Source: Eubacterium sp. (GTDB lineage Bacteria; Bacillota_A; Clostridia; Lachnospirales; Lachnospiraceae). From it: 25,030 nt of DNA. The position numbers and the translations under genes were made by a program. The stretch lies in NCBI GenBank assembly GCA_024687845.1, contig JAILEL010000447.1, forward strand, positions 1-25,030, read 5' to 3'. The notes below the pieces were generated by a model. The model was not told the origin of the DNA, made no database searches, and worked only from the letters and a program-made list of their open reading frames with translations. Shown one piece after another: positions 12,377 through 21,165 of the stretch. The first letter of the stretch is position 1, and each line of letters begins with the position of its first letter.

Positions 12377-14899
12377 TTATTCATACTTCAGCTGTTCTGA
12401 TATCTTCATCTTCTTTATATTCTTCATAGTTTTCAGTATCGTGATACTAAATGTGATAAACATGATAGTTAATAAAAGCCCTGTTTTTCCATAATCTATA
12501 AACATATCAAATGGTATCATAGTCTTCATGGCATTGAAGAAAAGAACTGTGCATACTAAGCCTAAAACGGTTCCTAAAACTATAGATATTCCACTTGATA
12601 ATAGATTTTCTACTGCGAACATTTTTATGAGACTTTGTCTTCCCATAGCAGTTGATATAAGTACTGCACTTTCTCTCTTTCTACTTTCAAATCCAACTAT
12701 CTGATTGCTGAATATTCCTACAAGAGAAAGACCAACACCCATGATGATAATCATATATAAGATGGTCATCATTCCCGCACTTTGCTGATTTGCTTCCTCC
12801 ATATGATCAGTCATAGTTCTTATCTTACTTACTGTACTTGAGGAATAACTCTTTATAAGATTCACTGTTTCTTCCGGATTATCAGAATTAATATATGCGT
12901 ACGAAGGTTTATCAAAATAAATCTGCTTATATAATTCAAGTGGCATCGCTATAGTTTTATTGCAACTATCCGCCATACTCGAATTGATTATTCCTGCCAC
13001 CTTAAATGTGTCTCTAAAGGGGACAACGCCATCCGGATTTAGTAGTAAATCAATACTATCTCCCTCACTCACATTCAGCTCTCTCGCAAGGTTACCACCT
13101 ATATAAATCTCTCCATCATTTATCTTTTCTGGAAGCCCTTTATAAGATGTAATGAGACTAAATCTTCCATCTGTTCCAAGGAAATTTGAAATTGTCAGTT
13201 TCTCATCAGATCCTTTCTCATATCTTCCAGCAAGATACTTCTCTATCTTATCTGTACCTGCAACAATACTTCCATACGATGAATACTCAAACTCAAGATC
13301 TGTTACGCCTTCTAAATCTTTTATGTAATCATAAGACTCTGAGCTCTCCGATAAGCCCTTAAGTATAACACTTGCATCAGCAGGCGCACTGGTTGAAAAA
13401 CGGTAAAATGATATAGCTGCAATAAAAAGTACTAAACTAAGAGTAGTTGCAATAAATGCCAGCTTCGAACTACCAATAGATGTCTTCTTAGTTCTAAGAT
13501 TAACCGCTGCAAGAGTAAGTCCAATATTACTTCTTCTTTGTCCCATTCTTTCAAACAGACTGGACACACCTCTAAGAATAAATGAATAACCACTTACAAA
13601 AGATAGAATCAGTAGAACAAATCCCAGAATACTAACTAGAGGATTGGCTTTTAATACTGTAAATGAAAGCACAGCCAGAACAATCCCTAAGCTTCCACAT
13701 ATTATGCTTAACACCAGATTCTTCTTTTTATATTTATATTCAGTATCTTTATTATCAAAGATTATGTCTCTGATAGCTGTATTAGTTGCCTTACGAAGTT
13801 CCTTAAGGGGACATAGCATTTCTACTACAACCGCTCCTATAATCACCGCTATCATAACCGGTATAGAAACCTTTCCAAGATCCATAGTAAGCTCTATGTC
13901 GCTTCCTGTATTTATAGTAAATACATTATTAAATATTGCATCTCTTGTTAATGCATAAAGTACAGTTCCAATCACTCCACCAAATAGTCCATAGAACATA
14001 TTTTCAATTAGTATTACTCTTGAAGTAAGTCCCGGCGAAACACCCAGACTTCTAAGAGTTCCCACTGTTGACATTCTGTCTATCATGATTCTTTCAGACA
14101 AAGTCACAGTAACAAAGATTACAAGAAGAAGTGTGACAAGGAAGAGCATCTTGAAGATGCCGCTTATCATATTTACTTGTTCCTCAACTGTCTTTCCACT
14201 AACCAGATTTTCTACAGTAGCATTTGGAACTCTATCTTTTAGCTGATCACAGAAACCACTAAGTTCTGCTTCATCACTCACCTTTATATAAGCAATCTGG
14301 TACTTAACCTTTCCATCATAGCAAAGCTTTGACATACCTTCCTTAGATACAACTGCTGTATAATCATTTTCAAGAAGACCACTAAGTGATGCTACCTTCT
14401 TTATCTTGTAATCCTGAGATACATAGTTATCTCCATATATGGTAAATGTATCTCCCTCACTAAGCTCTAACTCTTTTGCCATAGTCTTAGTGATTATGCA
14501 CTCATTTTCTGCAAGCTCTACGCTCTTAGGAATAAGCTTCATATCAGAAGCAATCTTTGGATCAACTCCTACAGTTTCAAGATTTTTCTGATTGTAATAT
14601 GCATACATCTGATCATTACGAACTGTCAGCTTTGAATCCTTTGTAGCTATAAATGTCGCTTCATATTCTGGAAGACCTTCAAGATCCTCTTCACTAATAT
14701 CAGTACTTGAACTAACAACTGCATTTGAAGTTCCATACATAGAACCAAAGACACTTCTTAGAATATTCCTAATACTGTTATTCATATCGAAGGCCATCAT
14801 TCCTGCAAAAGAACATATCGTTATACTTACCACTAGAAATAATGTCATAAGTGGTTTTGCAAATATATTTCTGAATGTATGTTTTAGTATTACTCCCAT
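12377..14899 (-). CDS. FtsX/MacB-type ABC exporter permease, 840 aa
   Basis: An N-terminal anchor (FRNIFAKPLMTLFLVVSITI) leads to an outer domain. A first FtsX core with MSTVGTLRSLGVSPG follows, then a second outer domain and a C-terminal core with RESAVLISTAMGRQ. The arrangement is the same as in the 979-aa permease at 5938-8877, but the two share little obvious sequence. An in-frame start exists at 14947, inside the peptidase gene. I chose the ATG at 14899 because GAGAGG lies before it and the first residues MGVILKHTFRNIF are the standard permease opening. It starts 1 nt after the peptidase stop, so translation should be coupled. Likely works with the ATPase at 11511-12230. Confidence 0.9.
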   Translation of the reverse strand: MGVILKHTFRNIFAKPLMTLFLVVSITICSFAGMMAFDMNNSIRNILRSVFGSMYGTSNAVVSSSTDISEEDLEGLPEYEATFIATKDSKLTVRNDQMYAYYNQKNLETVGVDPKIASDMKLIPKSVELAENECIITKTMAKELELSEGDTFTIYGDNYVSQDYKIKKVASLSGLLENDYTAVVSKEGMSKLCYDGKVKYQIAYIKVSDEAELSGFCDQLKDRVPNATVENLVSGKTVEEQVNMISGIFKMLFLVTLLLVIFVTVTLSERIMIDRMSTVGTLRSLGVSPGLTSRVILIENMFYGLFGGVIGTVLYALTRDAIFNNVFTINTGSDIELTMDLGKVSIPVMIAVIIGAVVVEMLCPLKELRKATNTAIRDIIFDNKDTEYKYKKKNLVLSIICGSLGIVLAVLSFTVLKANPLVSILGFVLLILSFVSGYSFILRGVSSLFERMGQRRSNIGLTLAAVNLRTKKTSIGSSKLAFIATTLSLVLFIAAISFYRFSTSAPADASVILKGLSESSESYDYIKDLEGVTDLEFEYSSYGSIVAGTDKIEKYLAGRYEKGSDEKLTISNFLGTDGRFSLITSYKGLPEKINDGEIYIGGNLARELNVSEGDSIDLLLNPDGVVPFRDTFKVAGIINSSMADSCNKTIAMPLELYKQIYFDKPSYAYINSDNPEETVNLIKSYSSSTVSKIRTMTDHMEEANQQSAGMMTILYMIIIMGVGLSLVGIFSNQIVGFESRKRESAVLISTAMGRQSLIKMFAVENLLSSGISIVLGTVLGLVCTVLFFNAMKTMIPFDMFIDYGKTGLLLTIMFITFSITILKTMKNIKKMKISEQLKYE

Positions 14900-14900
14900 G

Positions 14901-16880
14901 TTACCACCTCTCGACTCTATTATCTGGAGCGACGTACATACCGTCACCTTCCTTTACATCATAAGTTTCATAGAACTTGTCACAGGAACTAAGAGTTGCA
15001 TTTACTCTGACAATTCCAGGACTGTGCTCATCATGATGCAGAAGATATATCCCCTCCACATCACTGCTGATTCCGCGCCAGATTTCGCCAAATCCTTCGA
15101 AGAGATCGATAAACTCTTCCTTCTTTTCAGGAATATTAGTTATACATTCCAGCGCACCCAGGTCAGCATAGTTTTCACCTAGAGTCAGCTTTCCGTCTAC
15201 ATGATATACATCCATAATCGTATACTCACTATAGTAATCTATGCACATATCAGCTCTTTCCTTAAGAGCTTCTCGATCCTTTTCATTCAACCACTCAGGG
15301 TTATAAACACCTTTATCATCCCAGTTGATGCAGTTGGAATCAAAGGCATGTCCAACCTCATGAGCTATTACCATTCCAAGTCTTCCGAGATTACCAGCAT
15401 CACTGTAATTCTCACTAAAGAATGGTTCTTCAGTAATTGCCGCAGTCATTACTACCACATTGTCAACCCAGAAGCAGGCATTTACCGTCTGTGGCTGCAT
15501 AATCTGTCCCATCTTAGGTCTTGGCCGTTTTATCTTTTCCTTTGAAGTTTCGTACTTATACTTGATAAGATTCTTATATGTTTCGTATTCGTCACTTCCT
15601 ATAAGATTATCTGTACTGACAAGCGATTCCTCATAGCTTCCTCCCGTCTTAAACTCTATAGCATCGAGCTTGGTAAGAAGCTTTGTTCTTCCCTCCTGAG
15701 ACAACCAGTCTGCAGCTGTGATAAGTTCCCTATAGGACTCTCGGATATTTTCACACATTTCCTTTACCTTCTTATCCTTTGTTTCTGGATAAAAGGTCGC
15801 TGTGTAGAGTCTGCCAATCTGATCTGGAAGATTATTTATTATCTTCTCTTTTGCCTGCACATCAATGCTTTCTGTCTGTTCCCCATATATATCCTTCAGG
15901 TCCTTATAATCCTCCGAAAGATATTTATAATAATTATCTATATATTCAACCAGGAGCCAGGTTTTAAAGGCTTCCAGATTATCTTCGTCAGCAAGAGCTT
16001 CAGATATGGAGGTCATCTGGTCCTGTGAATAAAGAATCCATTTATCATAAGGGTTATTTATTCCATACCCCTTAGTAAAGCTCTCTGTATCAAACTTTAG
16101 ATCATTCATTTCTTTATCAGATAGAGCTTTTACAGAACTAAGTTCCATCCTGCTATCCTTAATGTTATAAGCTATATCCACCGCAAGGACTGCGAAATTA
16201 TCTGCCTTTTGTTCTGCTTCCTTCTTATCTGTTCCGAGACTGAGAAGCACATCCTTTACATGTCCTCTCACCTTATGTCTTCCATCCTCTGTACCTGCTA
16301 TATCTTTACATTTGGTTCCAAGAATCGAATCAATTCCTTCAAATGCAAATGAGTACTCATCACTCTTTGTAAATCCATTTGATATAGAGAAGGAATATAA
16401 TGGATTAATATCATATACTGCCTGATATTTTCCAAGTAATTCATATAGCTCCTTAATACTGCTAATCGACTCTATCTCTTCTTTAACTGCTTCAAAATCC
16501 TTATCAGCATTACTTCTTGATGGGTCATAGGACGATATCTGCTTATAAAAGTCAGCGATTATCTCCGCATCAGTAGATGTTGCAAATTCTCCTGAATTCA
16601 CTTTATCTATAATGCTATATAATTTTTCATTCGTAATCTGATAAACCTCAGAAAATGAACCATATCCGTACTTAGGATCAATATCAGCTTCCCTGAGCAC
16701 ATCTTCATTTACATATCCAAAATAATCATCCTGCGGTCTTATTTCAGTAGACACCACATCTTTTGTCTCACTATTGGTATCAGTCACTTCTTCAGCTCGA
16801 ACATCAGCCCCATATAATGCAGATGCAAGAATCGATGCGATAGAAATGCCTACAGCAAGATTTCTAATTCCTTTATTCAT
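14901..16880 (-). CDS. Secreted M13-family (neprilysin/PepO-like) zinc metallopeptidase
   Basis: 659 aa. A signal peptide (about 1-29, ending ADVRAEE) points to export. The first ~420 residues form the family's helical cap and carry the opening DDYFGYVNEDVL. The catalytic part shows the substrate-binding NACFW (N467), the zinc motif H507-EVG-H511, and the third ligand E569 in GENYADLGAL. The family tail is HSPGIVRVNATLSSCDKFYETYDV in pieces, ending in tryptophan (VERW). M13 enzymes cut oligopeptides up to about 40-50 residues. AGAAGGAG precedes the ATG, and a consensus promoter and a palindrome lie upstream. Placement directly before an exporter permease suggests that it processes or degrades the transported peptide (inference). 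A lipobox cysteine is absent. Confidence 0.95.
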   Translation of the reverse strand: MNKGIRNLAVGISIASILASALYGADVRAEEVTDTNSETKDVVSTEIRPQDDYFGYVNEDVLREADIDPKYGYGSFSEVYQITNEKLYSIIDKVNSGEFATSTDAEIIADFYKQISSYDPSRSNADKDFEAVKEEIESISSIKELYELLGKYQAVYDINPLYSFSISNGFTKSDEYSFAFEGIDSILGTKCKDIAGTEDGRHKVRGHVKDVLLSLGTDKKEAEQKADNFAVLAVDIAYNIKDSRMELSSVKALSDKEMNDLKFDTESFTKGYGINNPYDKWILYSQDQMTSISEALADEDNLEAFKTWLLVEYIDNYYKYLSEDYKDLKDIYGEQTESIDVQAKEKIINNLPDQIGRLYTATFYPETKDKKVKEMCENIRESYRELITAADWLSQEGRTKLLTKLDAIEFKTGGSYEESLVSTDNLIGSDEYETYKNLIKYKYETSKEKIKRPRPKMGQIMQPQTVNACFWVDNVVVMTAAITEEPFFSENYSDAGNLGRLGMVIAHEVGHAFDSNCINWDDKGVYNPEWLNEKDREALKERADMCIDYYSEYTIMDVYHVDGKLTLGENYADLGALECITNIPEKKEEFIDLFEGFGEIWRGISSDVEGIYLLHHDEHSPGIVRVNATLSSCDKFYETYDVKEGDGMYVAPDNRVERW

Positions 16881-16919
16881 CTCAAGGCTCCTTCTAAATA
16901 TTTTTTAACACTATATAAC

Positions 16920-16937
16920 ATATGTTGCGCAACATAT
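16920..16937. promoter_or_regulatory. 18-bp perfect palindrome, probable operator of the peptidase operon
   Basis: ATATGTTGCGCAACATAT is a perfect palindrome lying about 46 nt downstream of the -10 box and 40 nt before the peptidase ATG. A DNA site of this form suits a dimeric repressor acting as a roadblock. In RNA it would have no loop, so DNA binding is the likelier role. The regulator is not in the window. Confidence 0.6.
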
Positions 16938-16982
16938 ATTTCTAACAATATTATATGTGGTATAGTATTATTTACAGTCGAT

Positions 16983-17011
16983 ATTATATGCTATATAATA
17001 TTATATGTCAA
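16983..17011 (-). promoter_or_regulatory. Consensus sigma-A promoter of the peptidase-exporter operon
   Basis: Minus strand TTGACA (17006-17011), exactly 17 nt, then TATAAT (16983-16988): both hexamers are perfect and the spacer itself is nearly pure A/T. The start of transcription should fall near 16976, giving a leader of about 95 nt. Confidence 0.88.
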
Positions 17012-17113
17012 TATAGAAATCTTAATTTTACATTAACACTTTCTTATCCTTGACTTCATATATTAGACAGAACAATCTTAATTTCGTTACAAATTATTTT
17101 TCTTTTTTTAATC

Positions 17114-17151
17114 AAAAAAGAGCGTCACAAGTATTTCTACTCATAACGCCC
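17114..17151 (-). terminator. Strong intrinsic terminator ending the long ABC-TCS operon
   Basis: On the minus strand the 14 bases at 17138-17151 pair with 17120-17133 all along (several G-U pairs) around a GAAA tetraloop, followed by six U residues (17114-17119). It lies 15 nt after the stop of the last acetyltransferase gene and upstream of the peptidase promoter. Confidence 0.88.
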
Positions 17152-17166
17152 TGGTTATCATTCATC

Positions 17167-17943
17167 TTAAATTGTATCTCTGTTTAATTCATCAACCACC
17201 TCTAATGGCTTAATTGTCATTTCAACCCAGGCTGGAATAAAACCACACTTCACGGCATTCCTGACTGAACGAACATTTGACCAGGCGGTGCAGTAAAATG
17301 GAACCTTATCTCGTTTTAATATTTCTATGATGAGCTTACTTGTAACGGAGGTTGCTATTCCATTTCTTCTATAACAGGGAAGTACATCGACTCCTATCTG
17401 CCACATATCATCAGCATCTGCTGAACAGGCAGCAAAGCCTATAAGCTTCCCCTCTGTATAAGCTCCAACCCCCAGCACGTCCAGTTCTTTTCTTTCCGCG
17501 CAGAGCGCATTGCTCCACTCTGGAACATAAAGCCCTGTAAAATCTCTTTGCTCCAGAACCTTAAGTTCAAAATCACATGGATGCTCCTTCACCATATCTA
17601 GCTTGGGAAGGTAGTACTCTGCCATGAAGCATACTCCATATCCCAAAGGCTTTAACTTCTCATTAAGCCAGCTCATATTCGGAGTTTCAAATAAATGATA
17701 GAATTCATACTTCTTCATATACTCTTCTGCGATATCTCTTATATCATACTGCACGGCTGCAACAACGTTGCTTCCATAGGAAACAAAGTTTCCTATCACC
17801 GGCTGCTTGATATACTTTCTGGCATTCTCTCCCATGTGATATTTGCATATTACATTTTCTGTTTTTGTAAAGTCTTCTGCTTTACATCCTATATCCTCCG
17901 CAGACTGCTCCATAGCTATACGTAGTATATCTTTATCCGTCAT
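17167..17943 (-). CDS. GNAT-family N-acetyltransferase, 258 aa
   Basis: The acetyl-CoA binding motif is seen in the C-terminal half: WQIGVDVLPCYRRNGIATSVTSKLI, with the R-R-N-G-I-A pyrophosphate loop, followed by FYCTAWSNVRSVRNAVKCGF, the usual GNAT ending. The first ~125 residues are an extension without a motif I recognise, so this is a two-part protein with a GNAT domain at about 130-235. The substrate is unknown. AGAGGAT precedes the ATG. It is the last gene of the operon and is followed by a strong terminator. The upstream spacer carries the 19-bp insertion. Confidence 0.85.
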   Translation of the reverse strand: MTDKDILRIAMEQSAEDIGCKAEDFTKTENVICKYHMGENARKYIKQPVIGNFVSYGSNVVAAVQYDIRDIAEEYMKKYEFYHLFETPNMSWLNEKLKPLGYGVCFMAEYYLPKLDMVKEHPCDFELKVLEQRDFTGLYVPEWSNALCAERKELDVLGVGAYTEGKLIGFAACSADADDMWQIGVDVLPCYRRNGIATSVTSKLIIEILKRDKVPFYCTAWSNVRSVRNAVKCGFIPAWVEMTIKPLEVVDELNRDTI

Positions 17944-17973
17944 TTTATTATCCTCTTATCTATTTTTGTAATT

Positions 17974-17992
17974 GTTACTATTCACGGTTAAC
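17974..17992. mobile_element. 19-bp mini-insertion with its own 8-bp target duplication
   Basis: GTTACTATTCACGGTTAAC is identical to the first 19 bp of the element at 5052-5186. It is flanked by a perfect direct repeat TTGTAATT (17966-17973 and 17993-18000). Removing the 19 bp and one repeat restores a shorter reading frame for the acetyltransferase, ending ..MYELQK. The insertion changed that end to ..MYELQVNRE. It is either a remnant left by deletion of a larger element or a minimal mobile unit. Confidence 0.75.
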
Positions 17993-18472
17993 TTGTAATT
18001 CATACATGATGAGTGTCATCTTGTCATTTATTACCGTCTCTTCACCAGTTCTGACAAATCCACATTTTTCATACAGATGACAGTTCCCTTTTTCCTGAAG
18101 GATCGTTTCCAGTTTCCAGGTTGTAACCTCTGGCAGAAGGTCAAACGCCTGCTGTATCGCTATATATCCAATACCCTTGTTTTGAAATTCAGGAAGGATA
18201 AATAGTGGGCTTATAAATGAAACCTTTTTCTCATTCGGATCATTATGCCCAATATTTATCGCACCGACTCTTGCGCCGTCCATCATCACAAAATAATATT
18301 TCCTGTTTTCTACAGCGTATCTTGTCCGAACTCTGTCAATTGATTCAATAGCAGGTGAACCCTCATCATGATACTTTTCATAGAGCGGCATAAAGCTCTT
18401 TATCTGCATATCATATAAAAGAGGTATTTCTTCCTCGGTTACTTCCACCAGAGTTATATTTATATTTTCCAT
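17978..18472 (-). CDS. GNAT-family N-acetyltransferase, 164 aa
   Basis: A complete small GNAT protein: the core strand SFISPLFILPEFQNKGIG with the Q-N-K-G-I-G acetyl-CoA loop (about 117), then AIQQAFDLL and the WKLETILQEKGNCHLYEKCGF segment that closes the fold. The opening INITLVEVTEEEIPLLYDMQ is typical of RimI-like acyltransferases; the substrate is unknown. It overlaps the preceding HAD-phosphatase gene by 13 nt, so translation is coupled. Its last four codons and stop (VNRE, TAG) are supplied by the 19-bp insertion at 17974-17992. Confidence 0.9.
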   Translation of the reverse strand: MENINITLVEVTEEEIPLLYDMQIKSFMPLYEKYHDEGSPAIESIDRVRTRYAVENRKYYFVMMDGARVGAINIGHNDPNEKKVSFISPLFILPEFQNKGIGYIAIQQAFDLLPEVTTWKLETILQEKGNCHLYEKCGFVRTGEETVINDKMTLIMYELQVNRE

Positions 18473-19770
18473 AATTTTCTCTTTATCCTTTCCACATTTT
18501 CCTTCAAAACTCCTATACTTTCAAAGTAACCTTCTACACTTCCATATTTCTTTATAAACAGCCCCATGAAATCTCTGATATAGCTTTCTCTTGGAATAAT
18601 TATATTTATATCCAGATCAGGATGATGTATTGCTGCCATCTTAAAACGTTCCTTATTATATTCTTTAGTCAGCATGTAATCATAAATTATATCTTCCTCT
18701 TTGACATCACAGAGCATGAGAATGATAGCTGTCACCACTCCTGTTCTGTCTTTTCCTGCTGCACAGTTATACATTACTCCTGTCTCTACCTCAGCCATCT
18801 TATTAAATATATCTTTTAAAGCAGGCGAAGAAGCGATTTTCATATAGCTTTCCGGTACAGCCTCAACTGATTCCGGTACCTGACTTCCTTCCTGTATAGG
18901 ATAGTTATAATAGCTAAAATCTCCTAGTTTCAAAAATGCACTTGGCTTATCTAAACAATCATCCAATGTTCTCATATCTATAATTGTTGTGATTTTATGA
19001 TTTTTTAAATATTCCAGATCCTTCTCGCTAGGATATGCCTGCCTGTCACTTCTTATAAATTTATCTTTCTGTAACGGCTTTCCATTCCGGGTTTTATAGT
19101 CTCCAAGATCTCTTGTATTTTGTGTAGTCTCAAGAAGACTTTTTGAGTTTTCGAAACTATCCAGGATTGAAACTACATCAGGAAGATCATATGCAATAAA
19201 GTTAGGAAGCTCTGAATCATTTTTAATAACCCATAATCCCCCAAAGCCCTGCTGTACCCAGATAGTCTTCATCCCGATATTTTTAGCCGGCAGAATATCA
19301 TTATCTATTCTATCGCCTATCATAAATGTATCTTCTGGAGCGACCCCTGCTCTTTCAAGTGCTATATCAAATATCCTTCTGTCAGGCTTAGCAACTCCCT
19401 CCCCGGCAGATGCAACAACCAGATCAATATATTTAAGCAGCCCCCAGACTTCTAATCTCTCCCTGGTTCCAGGATTCTGATTGGCGATAATACCAATCTT
19501 ATATTTGTCATGAAGCTTCCTAAGTACCTCTTCAGCTTCCCTGTATGGAACCTCGTACTCCGACTCCCACTTTGGAAGCTCCACATCATATTCTCTTGCC
19601 AGCTCCAGGTCTCCCTTTTTATTCTGCTTATAAAGTTCTAACACTTTCTCACTGGCCGCTTCCTTAGAAATGCCAGCGAGTTCAGCAATACGTCCTATTC
19701 TTCTTTCATAGACACCTGTTTCATCAATGAGAGTTGACCCAATATCAAAAAATAACCACTTTACTTTCAT
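18460..19770 (-). CDS. Fusion of a HAD-like hydrolase and a protein-tyrosine-phosphatase-like domain
   Basis: 436 aa. The N-terminal HAD part (about 1-205) has motif I FFDIGSTLID (nucleophile D9), a weak motif II IIANQN, motif III K128 (GVAKPD) and motif IV GDRIDND (D153, D158). The usual second aspartate of motif I is glycine (G11), so the general acid/base is missing. The C-terminal part (about 215-436) is of the Tyr-phosphatase-3 type: NTRDLGDYKTRNGKP, then IIDMRT, then the phosphate loop C336-AAGKD-R342-TG. Possible substrates are phosphoproteins, phosphoinositides or small phosphoesters. GGAGG precedes the ATG. It sits between a sensor kinase and two acetyltransferases in one operon. Both domain types are known separately; the fusion is the odd point. 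Confidence 0.88.
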   Translation of the reverse strand: MKVKWLFFDIGSTLIDETGVYERRIGRIAELAGISKEAASEKVLELYKQNKKGDLELAREYDVELPKWESEYEVPYREAEEVLRKLHDKYKIGIIANQNPGTRERLEVWGLLKYIDLVVASAGEGVAKPDRRIFDIALERAGVAPEDTFMIGDRIDNDILPAKNIGMKTIWVQQGFGGLWVIKNDSELPNFIAYDLPDVVSILDSFENSKSLLETTQNTRDLGDYKTRNGKPLQKDKFIRSDRQAYPSEKDLEYLKNHKITTIIDMRTLDDCLDKPSAFLKLGDFSYYNYPIQEGSQVPESVEAVPESYMKIASSPALKDIFNKMAEVETGVMYNCAAGKDRTGVVTAIILMLCDVKEEDIIYDYMLTKEYNKERFKMAAIHHPDLDINIIIPRESYIRDFMGLFIKKYGSVEGYFESIGVLKENVERIKRKLWKI

Positions 19771-19842
19771 TTTTCCTCCACTTTATATCACCAGTATCGT
19801 CCTCTGGGTGCAAGTTTTTTTATTTAGTATTACTCCGACACT

Positions 19843-21165
19843 TCAATTTATCGGAATAATAAGTGTCACCTCTGTGGTATTCTCAGACTCCCAGCTCTTC
19901 ATAAATATATCGCCCCCGAGGCTTTCCGCAATCTGCTTTGAAACATAAAGTCCGATCCCCTGTCCTTCTACGTTCCTTGCATTAGAGCCTCTCCAGAAGC
20001 TTTTAAATACATAGGCTGTCTCTTCCTCTGAGAGTATATTTCCTTTATTCTTTACACTTATAATAACATCCTCGTCCTGACGTCCCATACTAATAGTTAT
20101 CCCCTGGCCTGAACCATATTTTATAGCATTCTCAATCATCTGGGATATAATTCTGAAAATTCCATCCTTATCACTTGTAATCAGTGGGTTATTTTCACAT
20201 TTCAGCTCAAATGGTATATGAAGAAGCTCTGCTCTTCCTGAGTATTCTTTTTTTGTAAGTTCAAGAAGTTCCTTAAGGTAAAATGTTGTAACAGTCGGTG
20301 TATAGCTTGTTTCTGCCTTCACACTGCTGTCCATTATTTCCTTAACAAGAGTTTCCACCTTCTCTACATTCTGACCTATCTTTGCTGCTGTTTCAGCATC
20401 CTTTTTAAATGGCTTTTTATCCTCATGATATATACCCTTTTCGATAGCCTCAGCATATAATTTTATATTGGAAAGGGGCGTCTTTATACCATGTGCTATG
20501 GATATAATGAGTGTCTGTTTCTCCCGCTCCAGTGTACTGAGATTCTTATCCTTAAGCCCCATCTCATCCTTAAGCATATTCATTCCCCAGATATATTTTC
20601 CAAAAAATCTGGATTTTGATTCCGGAATTCCTTCGCCCATCCGTCCCTTGGCAAGCCGTTCCGGATACTCTGATAATGAATTAAATGGTTTTAGCACGAC
20701 GTAGTAGCAAATAAGAACTAATATGATTACAGCAAGATAAGAGATGACAATTACTAAATAAGTCATCTCATATGTAACTCTCTGATTTTCGGATTCAAAT
20801 ATAAACTGAAGATATCCTATGAGAGTTCCGTCTTCCCTTCTTACTGGACGCAAATACTCTGCACCCGAATCAGTCAAATCTATTGATAGATTTTCCAAAG
20901 AGTAATAGATTACTTTATCAGGAATATCCCTATTTTTATATTCCTGCCTATAGCTATCCATGGAAATATATGAATCTATCTGATCTGCCGTAATGGATTT
21001 TAATTCTTGAACACATGCCTCTAAATCCACGATCATTCGATTCATGACAACATTTCTCATTCCATTTTCAGCGCGATAATGTCTGCTTATCATCAGATAT
21101 ACCGCTCCGGATAATAGTAAAAAAAAGCAGGTTACTAATCCTATGATTTTAATTAAGTTCTTCAA
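19843..21165 (-). CDS. Sensor histidine kinase with an extracellular sensing domain
   Basis: 440 aa. Membrane helices at about 5-27 and 136-158 bracket a ~105-residue outer domain. A linker follows, then the H-box IISIAHGIKTPLSNIKL with H225, the N-box MIENAIKYGSGQ and the G2 box GQGIGLYVSKQI. The H-box reads HGIKTPL in place of the usual HELKTPL, so the acidic residue after histidine is glycine, a variant found in some clostridial VanS-like kinases. The start must be TTG at 21165, because the codon before it is a stop; it overlaps the regulator stop by 4 nt (TTGA). Partner of the regulator at 21162-21848. Confidence 0.92.
   Translation of the reverse strand: MKNLIKIIGLVTCFFLLLSGAVYLMISRHYRAENGMRNVVMNRMIVDLEACVQELKSITADQIDSYISMDSYRQEYKNRDIPDKVIYYSLENLSIDLTDSGAEYLRPVRREDGTLIGYLQFIFESENQRVTYEMTYLVIVISYLAVIILVLICYYVVLKPFNSLSEYPERLAKGRMGEGIPESKSRFFGKYIWGMNMLKDEMGLKDKNLSTLEREKQTLIISIAHGIKTPLSNIKLYAEAIEKGIYHEDKKPFKKDAETAAKIGQNVEKVETLVKEIMDSSVKAETSYTPTVTTFYLKELLELTKKEYSGRAELLHIPFELKCENNPLITSDKDGIFRIISQMIENAIKYGSGQGITISMGRQDEDVIISVKNKGNILSEEETAYVFKSFWRGSNARNVEGQGIGLYVSKQIAESLGGDIFMKSWESENTTEVTLIIPIN

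Noticed and set aside
19805..19860. A hairpin at the end of the second sensor-kinase gene (TCCGATA/TGTCGGA) as a terminator
   Set aside because: No U-tract follows it; A residues do. Nothing shows that transcription stops before the HAD-phosphatase gene.
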